Counted from the stretch's first letter, positions 25,055 to 33,445 are shown. The stretch is DNA of 41,349 bases from Bacteroidales bacterium (GCA_017555745.1 JAFZFU010000115.1:1-41349); one strand, 5' to 3'. The notes: a model not told the origin generated them from the sequence alone. Numbers and translations: made by a program.

Positions 25055-26533
25055 TTAGTAAAGAATTGCTATAGTTCTGTCATCATGATTTCCTGCCGAC
25101 CAAAAATCCAACCAATTTAATAATTGATTTTTAGATTCTGAATTATCGTCAGTTAAATCTACTTCTTTATTTATATTTTCCCACAATTCGTTCCATTTCT
25201 CAACTTTGTTAAGATTCGCATCTGTTTCAAAGAATGGATCAGATACTCCATCAGTCATTAAAATTAATGCAGAAAAATCTTCTTCTATAGAATATTTTAA
25301 CCTTGACATTATAGATTCTGGAGTAAATATTTCTGGCATTGTCAGAAATCTAGTTTGCCCAGCATACTCACCACCATCAGGAGTTCCTAACAATTTTATA
25401 TATTGACGTTCTTTGTCATATATACACATTGCACCATCTCCAACCCAAAAAGAAGCTACAAACCAACCAAAATCAAATTTTTTACATATTGCTAATAACA
25501 ATGTTGTTGCATAATCTCTTACTTGGTCTTCATTTGCTTTAACAACATCCAATATTGCACGGTGTGCTTTATGTGCAGCTCCTCCAATTATATTATAAAT
25601 CAAAGTACTAATAGATCTGTTAGAATAACCTTCTTCAGCTTTACTCAATTCTAATATAGTCTCTTCTAGTTCAGTTGGCATTTGTAATGCTTGTTTACAA
25701 TATTCAACACTTGTTTCACATGCTATTTCTGATCCTTTTCTTGAATATTTAGCAGAACCAGCTCCATCTGCGACAGCTATTATATACCAACCATTTTCAT
25801 CATTGTGATATAATTTAAAATCATCATCCCTAGCTTTACCTTCATGAGCATGAGAACGACCTCTTTTGCTTGCCGCTACAATATCTTTTTGAAGACCTTT
25901 ATCATTAGCTAAAACTGTTACATATTCTGAAACAAAATCATCTTTATAGAATTTAATATTTTTATCAGTTGGTATATCTTTCCACAAAGAGCGAGGGTCA
26001 GGATTTATTGCAAATCTAAGTTTACGTTCCAATATATTACATCCATCAAACCAACCTTTATATTTATATTTTAAAGTTAGATCAAAATCGCCAGACATTA
26101 TAGGATTTCCCTTTATTACTAATCCTTTATTTTTTGTACCAATTACTTGTTTTTGACATTCTATATTGTCATTATCAAAAACCTCTAAATTTGCACTACC
26201 TTGCACCATTGTGTTATCCTCTTTTTGGAAATCTAGAACAATTTCTGACACTACTTCTAAGCCTGTTTTTTTCAACCCTTCTATCCAGTATTCTATAATC
26301 TCTTCATCTTCAATTTTAAGAAGTTGAGAATAATAATCTCCAACTTTTGCATTTGGCAAAACAATATCCAAAGTATTCACTTTGTTTTTTGCAACAATTT
26401 CTCTATTCATAACATAATCATTATATTCGGAAATAAGTTTCTCTGAAATAAATTCTTTAATATCACAATATCTTTCTTCCGATAATCCATTAGAATATAT
26501 ATTTTCAAATATTTTTTCTAGCAATTCTTTCAT
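25055..26533 (-). CDS. PP2C-type protein phosphatase (TerY-P triad)
   Basis: A 492-residue metal-dependent Ser/Thr phosphatase. The PP2C domain starts near 222 with GRSHAHEGKARDDDF (metal-binding Asp), then VADGAGSAKYS (D256, G257), MTDGVSDPFF and the final GNHDDRTIA. The first about 200 residues are a separate region with a helical start and a beta-rich part (about 95-180) that resembles an immunoglobulin-like fold by eye; its role is unknown. It starts 1 bp after the TerY-C type vWA gene and ends 1 bp before the kinase start, so the three are translationally linked. Confidence 0.87.
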   Translation of the reverse strand: MKELLEKIFENIYSNGLSEERYCDIKEFISEKLISEYNDYVMNREIVAKNKVNTLDIVLPNAKVGDYYSQLLKIEDEEIIEYWIEGLKKTGLEVVSEIVLDFQKEDNTMVQGSANLEVFDNDNIECQKQVIGTKNKGLVIKGNPIMSGDFDLTLKYKYKGWFDGCNILERKLRFAINPDPRSLWKDIPTDKNIKFYKDDFVSEYVTVLANDKGLQKDIVAASKRGRSHAHEGKARDDDFKLYHNDENGWYIIAVADGAGSAKYSRKGSEIACETSVEYCKQALQMPTELEETILELSKAEEGYSNRSISTLIYNIIGGAAHKAHRAILDVVKANEDQVRDYATTLLLAICKKFDFGWFVASFWVGDGAMCIYDKERQYIKLLGTPDGGEYAGQTRFLTMPEIFTPESIMSRLKYSIEEDFSALILMTDGVSDPFFETDANLNKVEKWNELWENINKEVDLTDDNSESKNQLLNWLDFWSAGNHDDRTIAILY

Positions 26534-26534
26534 A

Positions 26535-27587
26535 TTATCCGATTGTTCTATTTACGTTCATACCATTACTATCTCCTGCTTCGATTGTTCCTTCCATTCC
26601 ACACCATGGACATTTATTATGCAATTCTTCTCCAACACAAAAAATGTTACCACATTCACATACTACAAATCCTAACTGATTACCACAGCAAGGACAAGTT
26701 GGAACACCTCGAAGTTCCATAGTATTTATATTTCTATTAGTATGAGAATCATCTGATAATTCATTGTAGACATCTCCATCAATAGAATATGCTCCAACCA
26801 ATTTAAAATCTGTAATATTAAACCCTTCAATCCCACCAAATTCTAATGGTTTTAACCTTTTTGCATACTTAATTAAATAGGGACGTTTGGTTGTTTGACA
26901 TTTTCCCATTACAACAGCAAAATTCTCATCAATTCTACAGATTTGATTTGTATCTACTTTTTCCAAATTAATTCCATTAACAGAGGGTAAATTTAGATCA
27001 TCCGAAAAGTTTTCCGAAACAGACAAACTAGATGTTTTTATTGAATCTGTTACCCATTTAAAGAATGACTTGTATGAGCTTTCATCTGTCTCTTTCAATT
27101 TCAGCACATCATTTGTTATATTACCTAACATTTGTGTATCAACATTATTTCCTATTGATATTGCAATAAGATTACAATGTTTTCTATATTTTTCATTCCA
27201 TCTTTTAAATGCTTTGGTAGGATTATCTGTTGGATTTCCATCTGTAAACAAAAATATTATAGGTTTCCAATCTCCTTTAGTTTCTAATGTGTTTTTTTGT
27301 ATTGATATATCTATATCATCCATAAGAAATTCCATTACACATCCTAAAGACGTTCCTCCTCCAATAGGAAATATTGGTGGATAAAACTTAAACAACTCTG
27401 TTAATGGAACCAAAGTTTTTGCTTTTCCTGCAAAAGCAATTACGGACACAAAAACTGTTTCCAATGCATATGGATCAGTTCTTAGTTCTTGTATTATTGT
27501 TTTTATACCATTTTGCACTTGTTCTATTGGGTCTCCAACCATAGATTCAGACACATCTATCAGAAAATATATTGGTAATCGTCTCAT
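26535..27587 (-). CDS. terY: vWA protein with C-terminal TerY-C zinc ribbon
   Basis: A 350-residue protein. The vWA domain (1-200) has an intact MIDAS: DVSES at the N-terminus (DxSxS), the Thr in GGTSLG and the Asp in LFTDGNPTDN. Residues 215-295 form a beta-rich linker. The C-terminus (about 290-335) carries CPCCG, CECG, a further Cys and CPWCG, a zinc ribbon as in TerY-C domains. It is the member of the vWA set that sits in the triad with PP2C and kinase, so it is the likely scaffold or substrate. Start MRRLPIYFLIDVSESM matches its two paralogues. Confidence 0.87.
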   Translation of the reverse strand: MRRLPIYFLIDVSESMVGDPIEQVQNGIKTIIQELRTDPYALETVFVSVIAFAGKAKTLVPLTELFKFYPPIFPIGGGTSLGCVMEFLMDDIDISIQKNTLETKGDWKPIIFLFTDGNPTDNPTKAFKRWNEKYRKHCNLIAISIGNNVDTQMLGNITNDVLKLKETDESSYKSFFKWVTDSIKTSSLSVSENFSDDLNLPSVNGINLEKVDTNQICRIDENFAVVMGKCQTTKRPYLIKYAKRLKPLEFGGIEGFNITDFKLVGAYSIDGDVYNELSDDSHTNRNINTMELRGVPTCPCCGNQLGFVVCECGNIFCVGEELHNKCPWCGMEGTIEAGDSNGMNVNRTIG

Positions 27588-27608
27588 TATTATATATGTT
27601 TAAATATA

Positions 27609-28244
27609 TCAAATAATTCTATTCATTTCTTCTGGGGGAGTAGGTAACAACAATTCATCTGTAGCACCAATACTTTTATTTCCAACTTCAATCAAGTCTG
27701 AAACCCATTTGAAGAACTTTTTGAAACTACTACTATCCATAGTATCTAATGAATACACTTCATTAGTCAATTGTTTCAGAGGTTCTACTTTAGCTTTCAT
27801 TCCAGCTGCACAAGCTATGATACTTGCAAAATTATGTTGCTTTACTTTTTTTATAACCTGATTGTAAATCATTATATCAGAAGGATGTCCATCTGTCATA
27901 ATAAATAACAATGGCATCCAATCACCTTTTTGTTCAGGTGTACTCAATTTTACTTCCTTTTCAACCTGAGAACATAGCTTTTCTAAAGCTGCACCAGTAT
28001 GAGTTGGACCAGAATCTGGGGTTACTATATCCGGTAACTGCAGTTCATCTAATGGAGTTAGAGGAAAAATGATTTTCACATCCCTATCGTATGTTATAAT
28101 ACTAATATTTACTGTTTCTAGAGCGTACGGATCTTGTCGCAAAGTAGAAATCATAGATTCTATTCCTACTTTTACAGACTCTATTGGTTCTCCTCTCATA
28201 GACCCAGAAGTATCAATAAGCAGATATACAGGTAATCGTCTCAT
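27609..28244 (-). CDS. terY: vWA protein, TerY type
   Basis: A 211-residue stand-alone vWA domain. MIDAS residues are intact: DTSGSM (DxSxS), the Thr in GPTHTG and the Asp in MTDGHPSD. The start MRRLPVYLLIDTSGSM and the ending FKKFFKWVSDLIEVG are shared with the protein from 28706-29344, so the two are paralogues. There is no zinc ribbon. It follows the DGxID-repeat gene after 67 bp that contain a 14 bp hairpin, the largest gap before the PrsW gene, so its expression may be tuned separately. Confidence 0.88.
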   Translation of the reverse strand: MRRLPVYLLIDTSGSMRGEPIESVKVGIESMISTLRQDPYALETVNISIITYDRDVKIIFPLTPLDELQLPDIVTPDSGPTHTGAALEKLCSQVEKEVKLSTPEQKGDWMPLLFIMTDGHPSDIMIYNQVIKKVKQHNFASIIACAAGMKAKVEPLKQLTNEVYSLDTMDSSSFKKFFKWVSDLIEVGNKSIGATDELLLPTPPEEMNRII

Positions 28245-28260
28245 ATTTTTATTACAATAT

Positions 28261-28302
28261 AACTATTTCGATTGCAACAAAATAATTACAATCGAAATAG
28301 TT
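28261..28302 (-). promoter_or_regulatory. Intra-operon hairpin between DGxID-repeat and vWA genes
   Basis: AACTATTTCGATTG (28261-28274) and CAATCGAAATAGTT (28289-28302) form a perfect 14 bp inverted repeat with a 14 nt loop. No T-run follows, so it is not a standard intrinsic terminator. It could slow transcription, protect an mRNA end or bind a protein. Confidence 0.6.
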
Positions 28303-28311
28303 AATTAAATT

Positions 28312-28689
28312 CTATAAAAGTTCTTCTAATTTTGGCGGAAAATTTTTAGCATTAGATTTTAAATTTATGAGCAATTCTCTTTCCAAAGCATCAATTTGCC
28401 CATCACCTTTAATCTTACTATATAACCATTCTGCTTCATCTTCATCGATTAAACCCGGAGTATTTTCATCATCTAAAAGGTATGAAGATATTGCTCTAAT
28501 AAATAATTTATTCCAAGCTACAGCATTATTTTTACCTGACACCACATTATTGATATCAAATAACATATTAGCTTCTTCCAAATCTATTTTACCGTCAGCA
28601 AACAATACTTTTTCTAGTTCTTCAACTTCATTAGCATCAATAATACCATCTGCTAAAAATTCATCTTTTAATTCTTGTAATGTTTTCAT
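28312..28689 (-). CDS. Acidic DGxID-repeat protein (TerB/EF-hand-like)
   Basis: A 125-residue, very acidic protein. Four segments follow a common plan: ADGIIDANEVEEL, ADGKIDLEEANML, PGLIDEDEAEWL and GDGQIDALERELL. Each keeps DG-x-I-D and a Glu three or four residues later, which matches the second half of an EF-hand loop (DGxIxxxE). TerB domains and related tellurite-resistance proteins have similar acidic repeats, so I call it TerB-like with caution. A longer start at 28716 overlaps the previous gene; the ATG at 28689 (MKTLQELKDEF) leaves 16 bp and is preferred. It lies between two vWA genes of the ter cluster. Confidence 0.75.
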   Translation of the reverse strand: MKTLQELKDEFLADGIIDANEVEELEKVLFADGKIDLEEANMLFDINNVVSGKNNAVAWNKLFIRAISSYLLDDENTPGLIDEDEAEWLYSKIKGDGQIDALERELLINLKSNAKNFPPKLEELL

Positions 28690-28705
28690 TGAATCATCAA
28701 TTAAA

Positions 28706-29344
28706 TTAAACAACAATATTTACTTCAGGAGGAGGAGGAGGAAGTTCACTCAATCCACCAACATCTTTACATGTTTCTTCAACTTTCATACTTCCTGCAC
28801 TAACAGAAGCAGACACCCATTTAAAGAAAGATTTTATAGTAGCACTATCTGCTGTATCTAATTGTACAACACATTCTGTAATCTTCTTCAATGTATCAGT
28901 ATTTGCCCCTTGTCCGGCTGCACACGCAACTACCATACCGAACTTGCGTTTTTTAAATTCAGCTAACCCTTTGTTTAAATCATCAGTAGGCTCTCCATCT
29001 GTCATTATGAAAACTAAAGGTTTCCAATCGCCCTTAACTTCTGCTGTTGTTTTAGTTACTTCCATATCTACTTTTGCAGCTAATAATGCAAGAGCTTCAC
29101 CTAATGCAGTACATCCATTAGCCTCAATATTTGGTTGTTGAAATGTAGACAATTCGGTTAAAGGGACTATTTGTTGAGCACTACTATCAAATGTTATAAT
29201 ACTCAAATATGCAGTTTCCAAAGCGTATGGGTCTTGTCTAAGAGTAGATACTAAAACTTGAACACCATTCTTTACGGCTTCTATAGGTTCTCCGTACATA
29301 GAACCAGAAGTATCTAATAACAAATATACTGGCAATCTTCTCAT
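28706..29344 (-). CDS. terY: vWA protein, TerY type
   Basis: A 212-residue stand-alone vWA domain with intact MIDAS: DTSGSM, the Thr in GCTALGEAL and the Asp in MTDGEPTDD. It ends with a short tail that contains a run of prolines, PPPPPEVN. Shares start and plan with the vWA protein at 27609-28244 and the TerY-C type protein at 26535-27587. It starts 1 bp after the stop of the upstream TerD-family gene, which suggests translational coupling. Confidence 0.88.
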   Translation of the reverse strand: MRRLPVYLLLDTSGSMYGEPIEAVKNGVQVLVSTLRQDPYALETAYLSIITFDSSAQQIVPLTELSTFQQPNIEANGCTALGEALALLAAKVDMEVTKTTAEVKGDWKPLVFIMTDGEPTDDLNKGLAEFKKRKFGMVVACAAGQGANTDTLKKITECVVQLDTADSATIKSFFKWVSASVSAGSMKVEETCKDVGGLSELPPPPPEVNIVV

Positions 29345-29345
29345 A

Positions 29346-30113
29346 TTACTTAATATATTGATTTAATATTTTTTGAATTGTTAATGCTAAGTTTGAATTT
29401 GGCAATATGCCATCTGAATGATCAAATGCATCTCCAATCGCAGCGAACTTCCATTCACCATTATGGCGATATAATTTACCAAGAATAAGAGCGTTCTTTC
29501 CTGAAAAATTTTGTTCTTTTGCCACATCGTATTTAGCGAATTCATTTGTCACTCTGCGAACATCTATCTGGGTTCCATCATATTCACACATACGAATGGT
29601 TGCATATGGTATTTTCAAAAAGTCAATACCCTTTGGACTAAAAATATCAAGGAAGAAGAAAATCTGGTGAATATTTGGATTTACCTTTTCAAGATCCACT
29701 GTGACTATCTCGTTGTCCAATCCATCATCGCCACCCTTGTCACCTTCTGTATCGTCTGGAGTATGGTACATTGAACGGTCTTTTGACCAATCACTACCTT
29801 GCGGCAAACCTCTAATAATTTTAGAAAAGGCTGCAAGGTATATTCTACCATTGTAAAGTGGAGAATAAAGAGTATCAACCAACATTCCGTTAGCATCAAC
29901 CATCAGACAACTCAAATCGAGGTCAAGGTCAACTTCTTCGTCAACCCATTTGGTTTCTCTACCAAAACCTAAAAAACCCTCCTTGATGACAATCTCTTTT
30001 TTTCTTCCTGTGGTAAGTGCACCCCAATTACAACCGACCATAAATTTGGTCAGTTTAGAACCATTATCTTTTTCTAAATTGATTCGTTGTCCTTTTTCTA
30101 ATCTAATAGCCAT
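29346..30113 (-). CDS. TerD-family protein with insertion
   Basis: A 255-residue TerD-family protein. It opens RLEKGQRINLEKDNG, keeps FMVGCNWG in place of GLGWD, and has an Asp-rich strand VDLDLDLSCLMVD, DDGLDNEIVTVDLEKV and the end KLYRHNGEWKFAAIGDAF. Compared with the two canonical TerD proteins next to it, it carries extra loops near 38-55 (KKEIVIKEGFLGFGRETKW) and 95-125. TerD domains bind Ca2+ through such Asp clusters. It is the third gene of the cluster and immediately precedes the first vWA gene. Confidence 0.85.
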   Translation of the reverse strand: MAIRLEKGQRINLEKDNGSKLTKFMVGCNWGALTTGRKKEIVIKEGFLGFGRETKWVDEEVDLDLDLSCLMVDANGMLVDTLYSPLYNGRIYLAAFSKIIRGLPQGSDWSKDRSMYHTPDDTEGDKGGDDGLDNEIVTVDLEKVNPNIHQIFFFLDIFSPKGIDFLKIPYATIRMCEYDGTQIDVRRVTNEFAKYDVAKEQNFSGKNALILGKLYRHNGEWKFAAIGDAFDHSDGILPNSNLALTIQKILNQYIK

Positions 30114-30125
30114 AATTATTATTTT

Positions 30126-30677
30126 TTAATTGTACTTATTTAAAAATTCTTGCAACCCTTGTTTTTGACCAACTCCAATTGCTTCAAATTTCCACTGTCC
30201 ATTTTTTTTATATAGTCTTCCAAATTCAACTGCTGTTTCTATACTAAAATCTTCTTCAAGTTCATATTTCATAATTTCTTCATTAGTATCCGTATTATAA
30301 ATTCTAATAAATGAATTATGTACTTGTCCAAAATTTTGCTTTCGTTCTTCAGCCTTGTGAATTGTTACGACAAAACATATTTCATATGCAGCAGGGGGTA
30401 TCTTGGATAAATCTACACGAATACTTTCATCATCGCCTTCGCCTTCACCGGTAAGATTATCTCCGGTATGTTCCACGGCTTCGTCCGGTGATTTCAAATT
30501 ATTATAAAATACGAAATAATCATCCGAAAGTAATTTTTTATTTTCACCCAAAATAAAAGCCGAAGCATCAAGATCAAAATCATCTCCGGTACTTGAAGAA
30601 TTAGTATCCCAGCCTAATCCTATTGTAAACTTTTGTAATTCAACATTTACACGTTGACCTTTTTCTAAATTAATCAT
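30126..30677 (-). CDS. terD: TerD-family calcium-binding stress protein
   Basis: A 183-residue canonical TerD protein. NLEKGQRVNV at the start, FTIGLGWDTN, the calcium-site strand DDFDLDASAF, the acidic loop GEGEGDDESIRVDLSKIP, RKQNFGQVHNSFIRI and a C-terminal VEFGRLYKKNGQWKFEAIGVG. TerD proteins are cytosolic, bind Ca2+ and are linked to resistance to tellurite, phage, colicins and other stress. It begins 15 bp after the previous terD stop and is closely related to that paralogue. Confidence 0.92.
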   Translation of the reverse strand: MINLEKGQRVNVELQKFTIGLGWDTNSSSTGDDFDLDASAFILGENKKLLSDDYFVFYNNLKSPDEAVEHTGDNLTGEGEGDDESIRVDLSKIPPAAYEICFVVTIHKAEERKQNFGQVHNSFIRIYNTDTNEEIMKYELEEDFSIETAVEFGRLYKKNGQWKFEAIGVGQKQGLQEFLNKYN

Positions 30678-30692
30678 GGTATTATATTTTAA

Positions 30693-31244
30693 TTAGACAT
30701 ATTTATCTACAAAAAATTGTAATCCTCCTTTATAGCCAATTCCAATAGCCTCAAATTTCCATTCACCATTACGTCTGTACAATCTCCCAAACTCGACAGC
30801 TGTTTCGATAGAGAAATCTTCGTCTAAATCATACCGAGCTATTTCTTCGTTGGTATCTGTATTGTAAATTCTAATATAAGAATTATGCACCTGCCCAAAA
30901 TTTTGCTTTCGTCTTTCAGATTCATAAATAGTTGCTGTAAAAATTATTTCTTGAATACGATTATCAACCTTTGAAAGATCTACTGTTAGAGTTTCATCAT
31001 CTCCATCACTATTTGTTCCATCTATATCATCTCCTGAAGATACAATAGCTCCATCTATAGAAATTTGATTATTATAAAACACCAAGAATTCATCTTGGGG
31101 AAGTTTCTTATTAATACCTAACATAAATGCGGAAGCATCTAAATCAAAAGCATGACCTGATCCATCATTTGGATCCCATCCAAGGCCGACACTAACTTTG
31201 GATAATCCTAGCTCTATTCGCTGTCCCTTTTGTAAATTAATCAT
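30693..31244 (-). CDS. terD: TerD-family calcium-binding stress protein, first gene of the ter cluster
   Basis: A 183-residue canonical TerD protein with NLQKGQRIEL, VSVGLGWDPND, GHAFDLDASAFML, GDDETLTVDLSKVD, RKQNFGQVHNSYIRI and EFGRLYRRNGEWKFEAIGIG. The frame is open upstream to an ATG at 31310, but the internal ATG at 31244 (MINLQKGQ) gives the same length and start as the next gene, so I chose it. The extra 22 residues would be unusual for the family. Upstream is a long A/T-rich region with a consensus -7 element (31557-31564) and a hairpin at 31410-31428. Confidence 0.92.
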   Translation of the reverse strand: MINLQKGQRIELGLSKVSVGLGWDPNDGSGHAFDLDASAFMLGINKKLPQDEFLVFYNNQISIDGAIVSSGDDIDGTNSDGDDETLTVDLSKVDNRIQEIIFTATIYESERRKQNFGQVHNSYIRIYNTDTNEEIARYDLDEDFSIETAVEFGRLYRRNGEWKFEAIGIGYKGGLQFFVDKYV

Positions 31245-31409
31245 ATCAATTTCATCAATATCCACTCCCAAGTCCCCAACGGAGCAACCTTTATAAATAA
31301 AAAAAGGCATGAGACTTACGTACTATAATATCCATGTCTTCATCGAGGTATCACCACACACCTTACAGGAACATGATATATACAAATACAACATCTCACG
31401 CCAGTCGTT

Positions 31410-31428
31410 ATACAATAGTTTATTGTAT
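31410..31428 (-). promoter_or_regulatory. Hairpin in the ter leader
   Basis: ATACAATA (31410-31417), a 3 nt loop GTT and TATTGTAT (31421-31428) form a perfect 8 bp stem-loop between the likely promoter and the first terD gene. Confidence 0.45.
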
Positions 31429-31556
31429 GCAACAACAAGCGAAAGAGCATCTGTACTTCTGTCCTCCTGTATAAAATGTGGTGCATTTTTCGATGAACGG
31501 ACATTTTCGTAATGCTTTTCTCTAAACAATGCCTACTTCACTCTCGTAAGCAATTG

Positions 31557-31564
31557 CAAAGGTA
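31557..31564 (-). promoter_or_regulatory. Probable -7 element of the ter cluster
   Basis: TACCTTTG on the minus strand is a consensus Bacteroidota -7 element, with no good -33 partner, as in factor-dependent promoters. A second element, TATCTTTG (31682-31675), lies further upstream. Starting from the first, the leader is about 300 nt. A 68-codon frame from a TTG (31529-31323) lies in that leader; its reality is doubtful. Confidence 0.5.
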
Positions 31565-31821
31565 CGAAAATTTTTCAATACAGAATGCTCTTTTTAATAT
31601 TTTATTTTTATTTTTTATTTATGTTATTGTAAATATGTAGACTACAAATTTTACTTCTATTGCGTTTTATAGTGCAAAGATAAGATATTTTTATAAATCT
31701 GAAAAACTTTTACAAGGCTTGCAGTATTCTACATTAAAAACACAAAAATTTTTCTTTTCTTTTTTAGCTTACGTAAATTTCTATATAAGTTTTAGTTATC
31801 AAACTATTTTTAATATATCAG

Positions 31822-32394
31822 ATGATGAACAATTCAAAAAAATATTTTTCTAAAGATAACTTCTCTCAAGAAAAAATCATTAAAGAAATCATAGAACGCA
31901 TAAATATCTTGCGAATAATGGGTGTAACAGATTGCATAATTAAACAAGTAGTCAGCAAAAACTTAGAAATTCCAAAACTAAGTAAACTAGTGATAACAGA
32001 AGACTTTCGCATATTTTTGGCTGATTATAATAATATGGAAATCAAAATTAACGTTCTTCCAAAAGTTCTTTATTTCTTTTTCTTAAACCATCCGGAAGGA
32101 ATATTATTCAAAGAAATAAAAGATTACCATAAAGAACTTTTGAACATATATATGATTATATCACGCCGCGAAGACTTAGCAAAAATGGAACAGAGTATAA
32201 TTGATATAACTGACTGTAGCAAAAATTCTATAAACGAAAAATGTAGCAGAATAAAGTCGGCATTTCTCAAACAATTTAGTATGGATTTTGCTCAACATTA
32301 CTACATATCAGGAAACTGTGGCAAACCCAAACGAATATTGCTCGACAGAAACCTTGTCATCAATCAATCAGAACTCAAAATTTGCAAAAACTAA
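31822..32394 (+). CDS. Conserved uncharacterised protein, divergent from the ter cluster
   Basis: A 190-residue soluble protein without signal peptide. It contains INVLPKVLYFFFLNHPEGILF and KEIKDYHKELLNIYMIISRR, then SKNSINEKCSRIKSAFL and YYISGNCGKPKRILLDRNLV. The helix-rich centre and the basic end look compatible with a DNA-binding helix-turn-helix protein, and I have a faint memory of similar Bacteroidota hypothetical proteins, but I cannot name the family. It is transcribed away from the ter cluster across 577 bp of A/T-rich DNA, a common place for a regulator, though that is inference. The start could also be the second Met, one codon later. Confidence 0.75.
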   Translation: MMNNSKKYFSKDNFSQEKIIKEIIERINILRIMGVTDCIIKQVVSKNLEIPKLSKLVITEDFRIFLADYNNMEIKINVLPKVLYFFFLNHPEGILFKEIKDYHKELLNIYMIISRREDLAKMEQSIIDITDCSKNSINEKCSRIKSAFLKQFSMDFAQHYYISGNCGKPKRILLDRNLVINQSELKICKN

Positions 32395-32418
32395 TCAGAA
32401 ACAGTGAAACAAGAATAA

Positions 32419-32435
32419 GGCAACTTCTAAAAATT
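32419..32435. repeat. MITE-like end, copy B (single end)
   Basis: GGCAACTTCTAAAAATT followed by CCAC is identical to the left end of copy A at 10315. No matching right end was found nearby, so this copy is truncated or belongs to a larger, decayed element. Confidence 0.55.
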
Positions 32436-33083
32436 CCACAGAGTCGAAAGTAAAAATAGTCAAAAAAAGACACTCCAGACTTTCTACAAACACTAACGTT
32501 TGCAGTTTGACTTTCGTAAGCATAGTTTGCAAAACATCAAGCAAAGGCAACTGCTCATAGCCCATGCAAAGCCAAACAGACAAGTATTTTTGTATCGCGA
32601 AAATGATTCATAATGTGCGAAAAACGCAAAAATTCTCTCTGTCTATAGACAATGGACAACCATTTTTGAGTTTCGCCGATGCTCAACTACCGCTTCGCAG
32701 ACTTTAATGACGAAAGTCTAAAGGCAAAAACGAAAGATGGCTTCGCAGACTACAAGTCAACGAGATTATGAGTGGATTACACCCCATTTTCGCAATAAAA
32801 TTATGAGCCGGCTACCACCCGACTAATTGCCTCGTTGAATCGTTGTCTTCTAGTCTTGACGTAGCCTCCGTAAATCCGTGATTCCGTATTTCCGGCGAAG
32901 CCAAAACCATGTCAAAGAACTCTTCCATTTGCCGATAGTCGATTGGCAACTATGTTGTGGAAAACGTTTTGCGAGGTTGTAAGAGAGGTGAGGTAGAAGC
33001 AAAAATATTTTCGTTCAACACATTAAGCGCATCCACACTTTTCGGTCTGGTTTTGCAAAGATACGAACATTCCAAATATCACT

Positions 33084-33123
33084 GTCCACTTATGTCTACT
33101 TATGTCCACTTATGTCCACTTTT
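33084..33123. repeat. Four tandem 10 bp repeats
   Basis: GTCCACTTAT, GTCTACTTAT, GTCCACTTAT and GTCCACTTTT follow one another without spacers. A 10 bp period would put each copy on the same face of the helix. Confidence 0.6.
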
Positions 33124-33158
33124 TGTTTGTAATTGACTTAGGCTCAGCTATGGCTTCG

Positions 33159-33248
33159 CTACCGCTTCGCAGACTACAAGACTACAAGACCACTAGACTA
33201 CGAGTGGATGATGCCTTATGCTCAGCTTGAAGCTTTGCAGACTACAAG
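33159..33248. repeat. 90 bp direct repeat, first copy
   Basis: Begins CTACCGCTTCGCAGACTACA and ends with GCAGACTACAAG. The second copy is at 33571-33660; I count three mismatches and no gaps over 90 bp, so the duplication is recent compared with the surrounding modules. Confidence 0.75.
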
Positions 33249-33445
33249 ACAACGAGTGGATGACGCTTTATGCCTCGTCTGAAACTTCGCAGACTACAAG
33301 TGGATGATGCACGACTAGTCGTCTTGGCACAGCCTCTGTAATTCCATAATTCCGTTAATCCGCAAAAGCCTCTGTAATTCCATAATTCCGCAGCTCCATA
33401 AATCCGTAACTCCGTGATTCCATATTTCCGGCGTAGCCAAGTCGG

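Noticed and set aside
31323..31529. 68-codon minus-strand frame in the ter leader
   Set aside because: Needs a TTG start, has no clear ribosome site and no recognised domain; kept only as a note.
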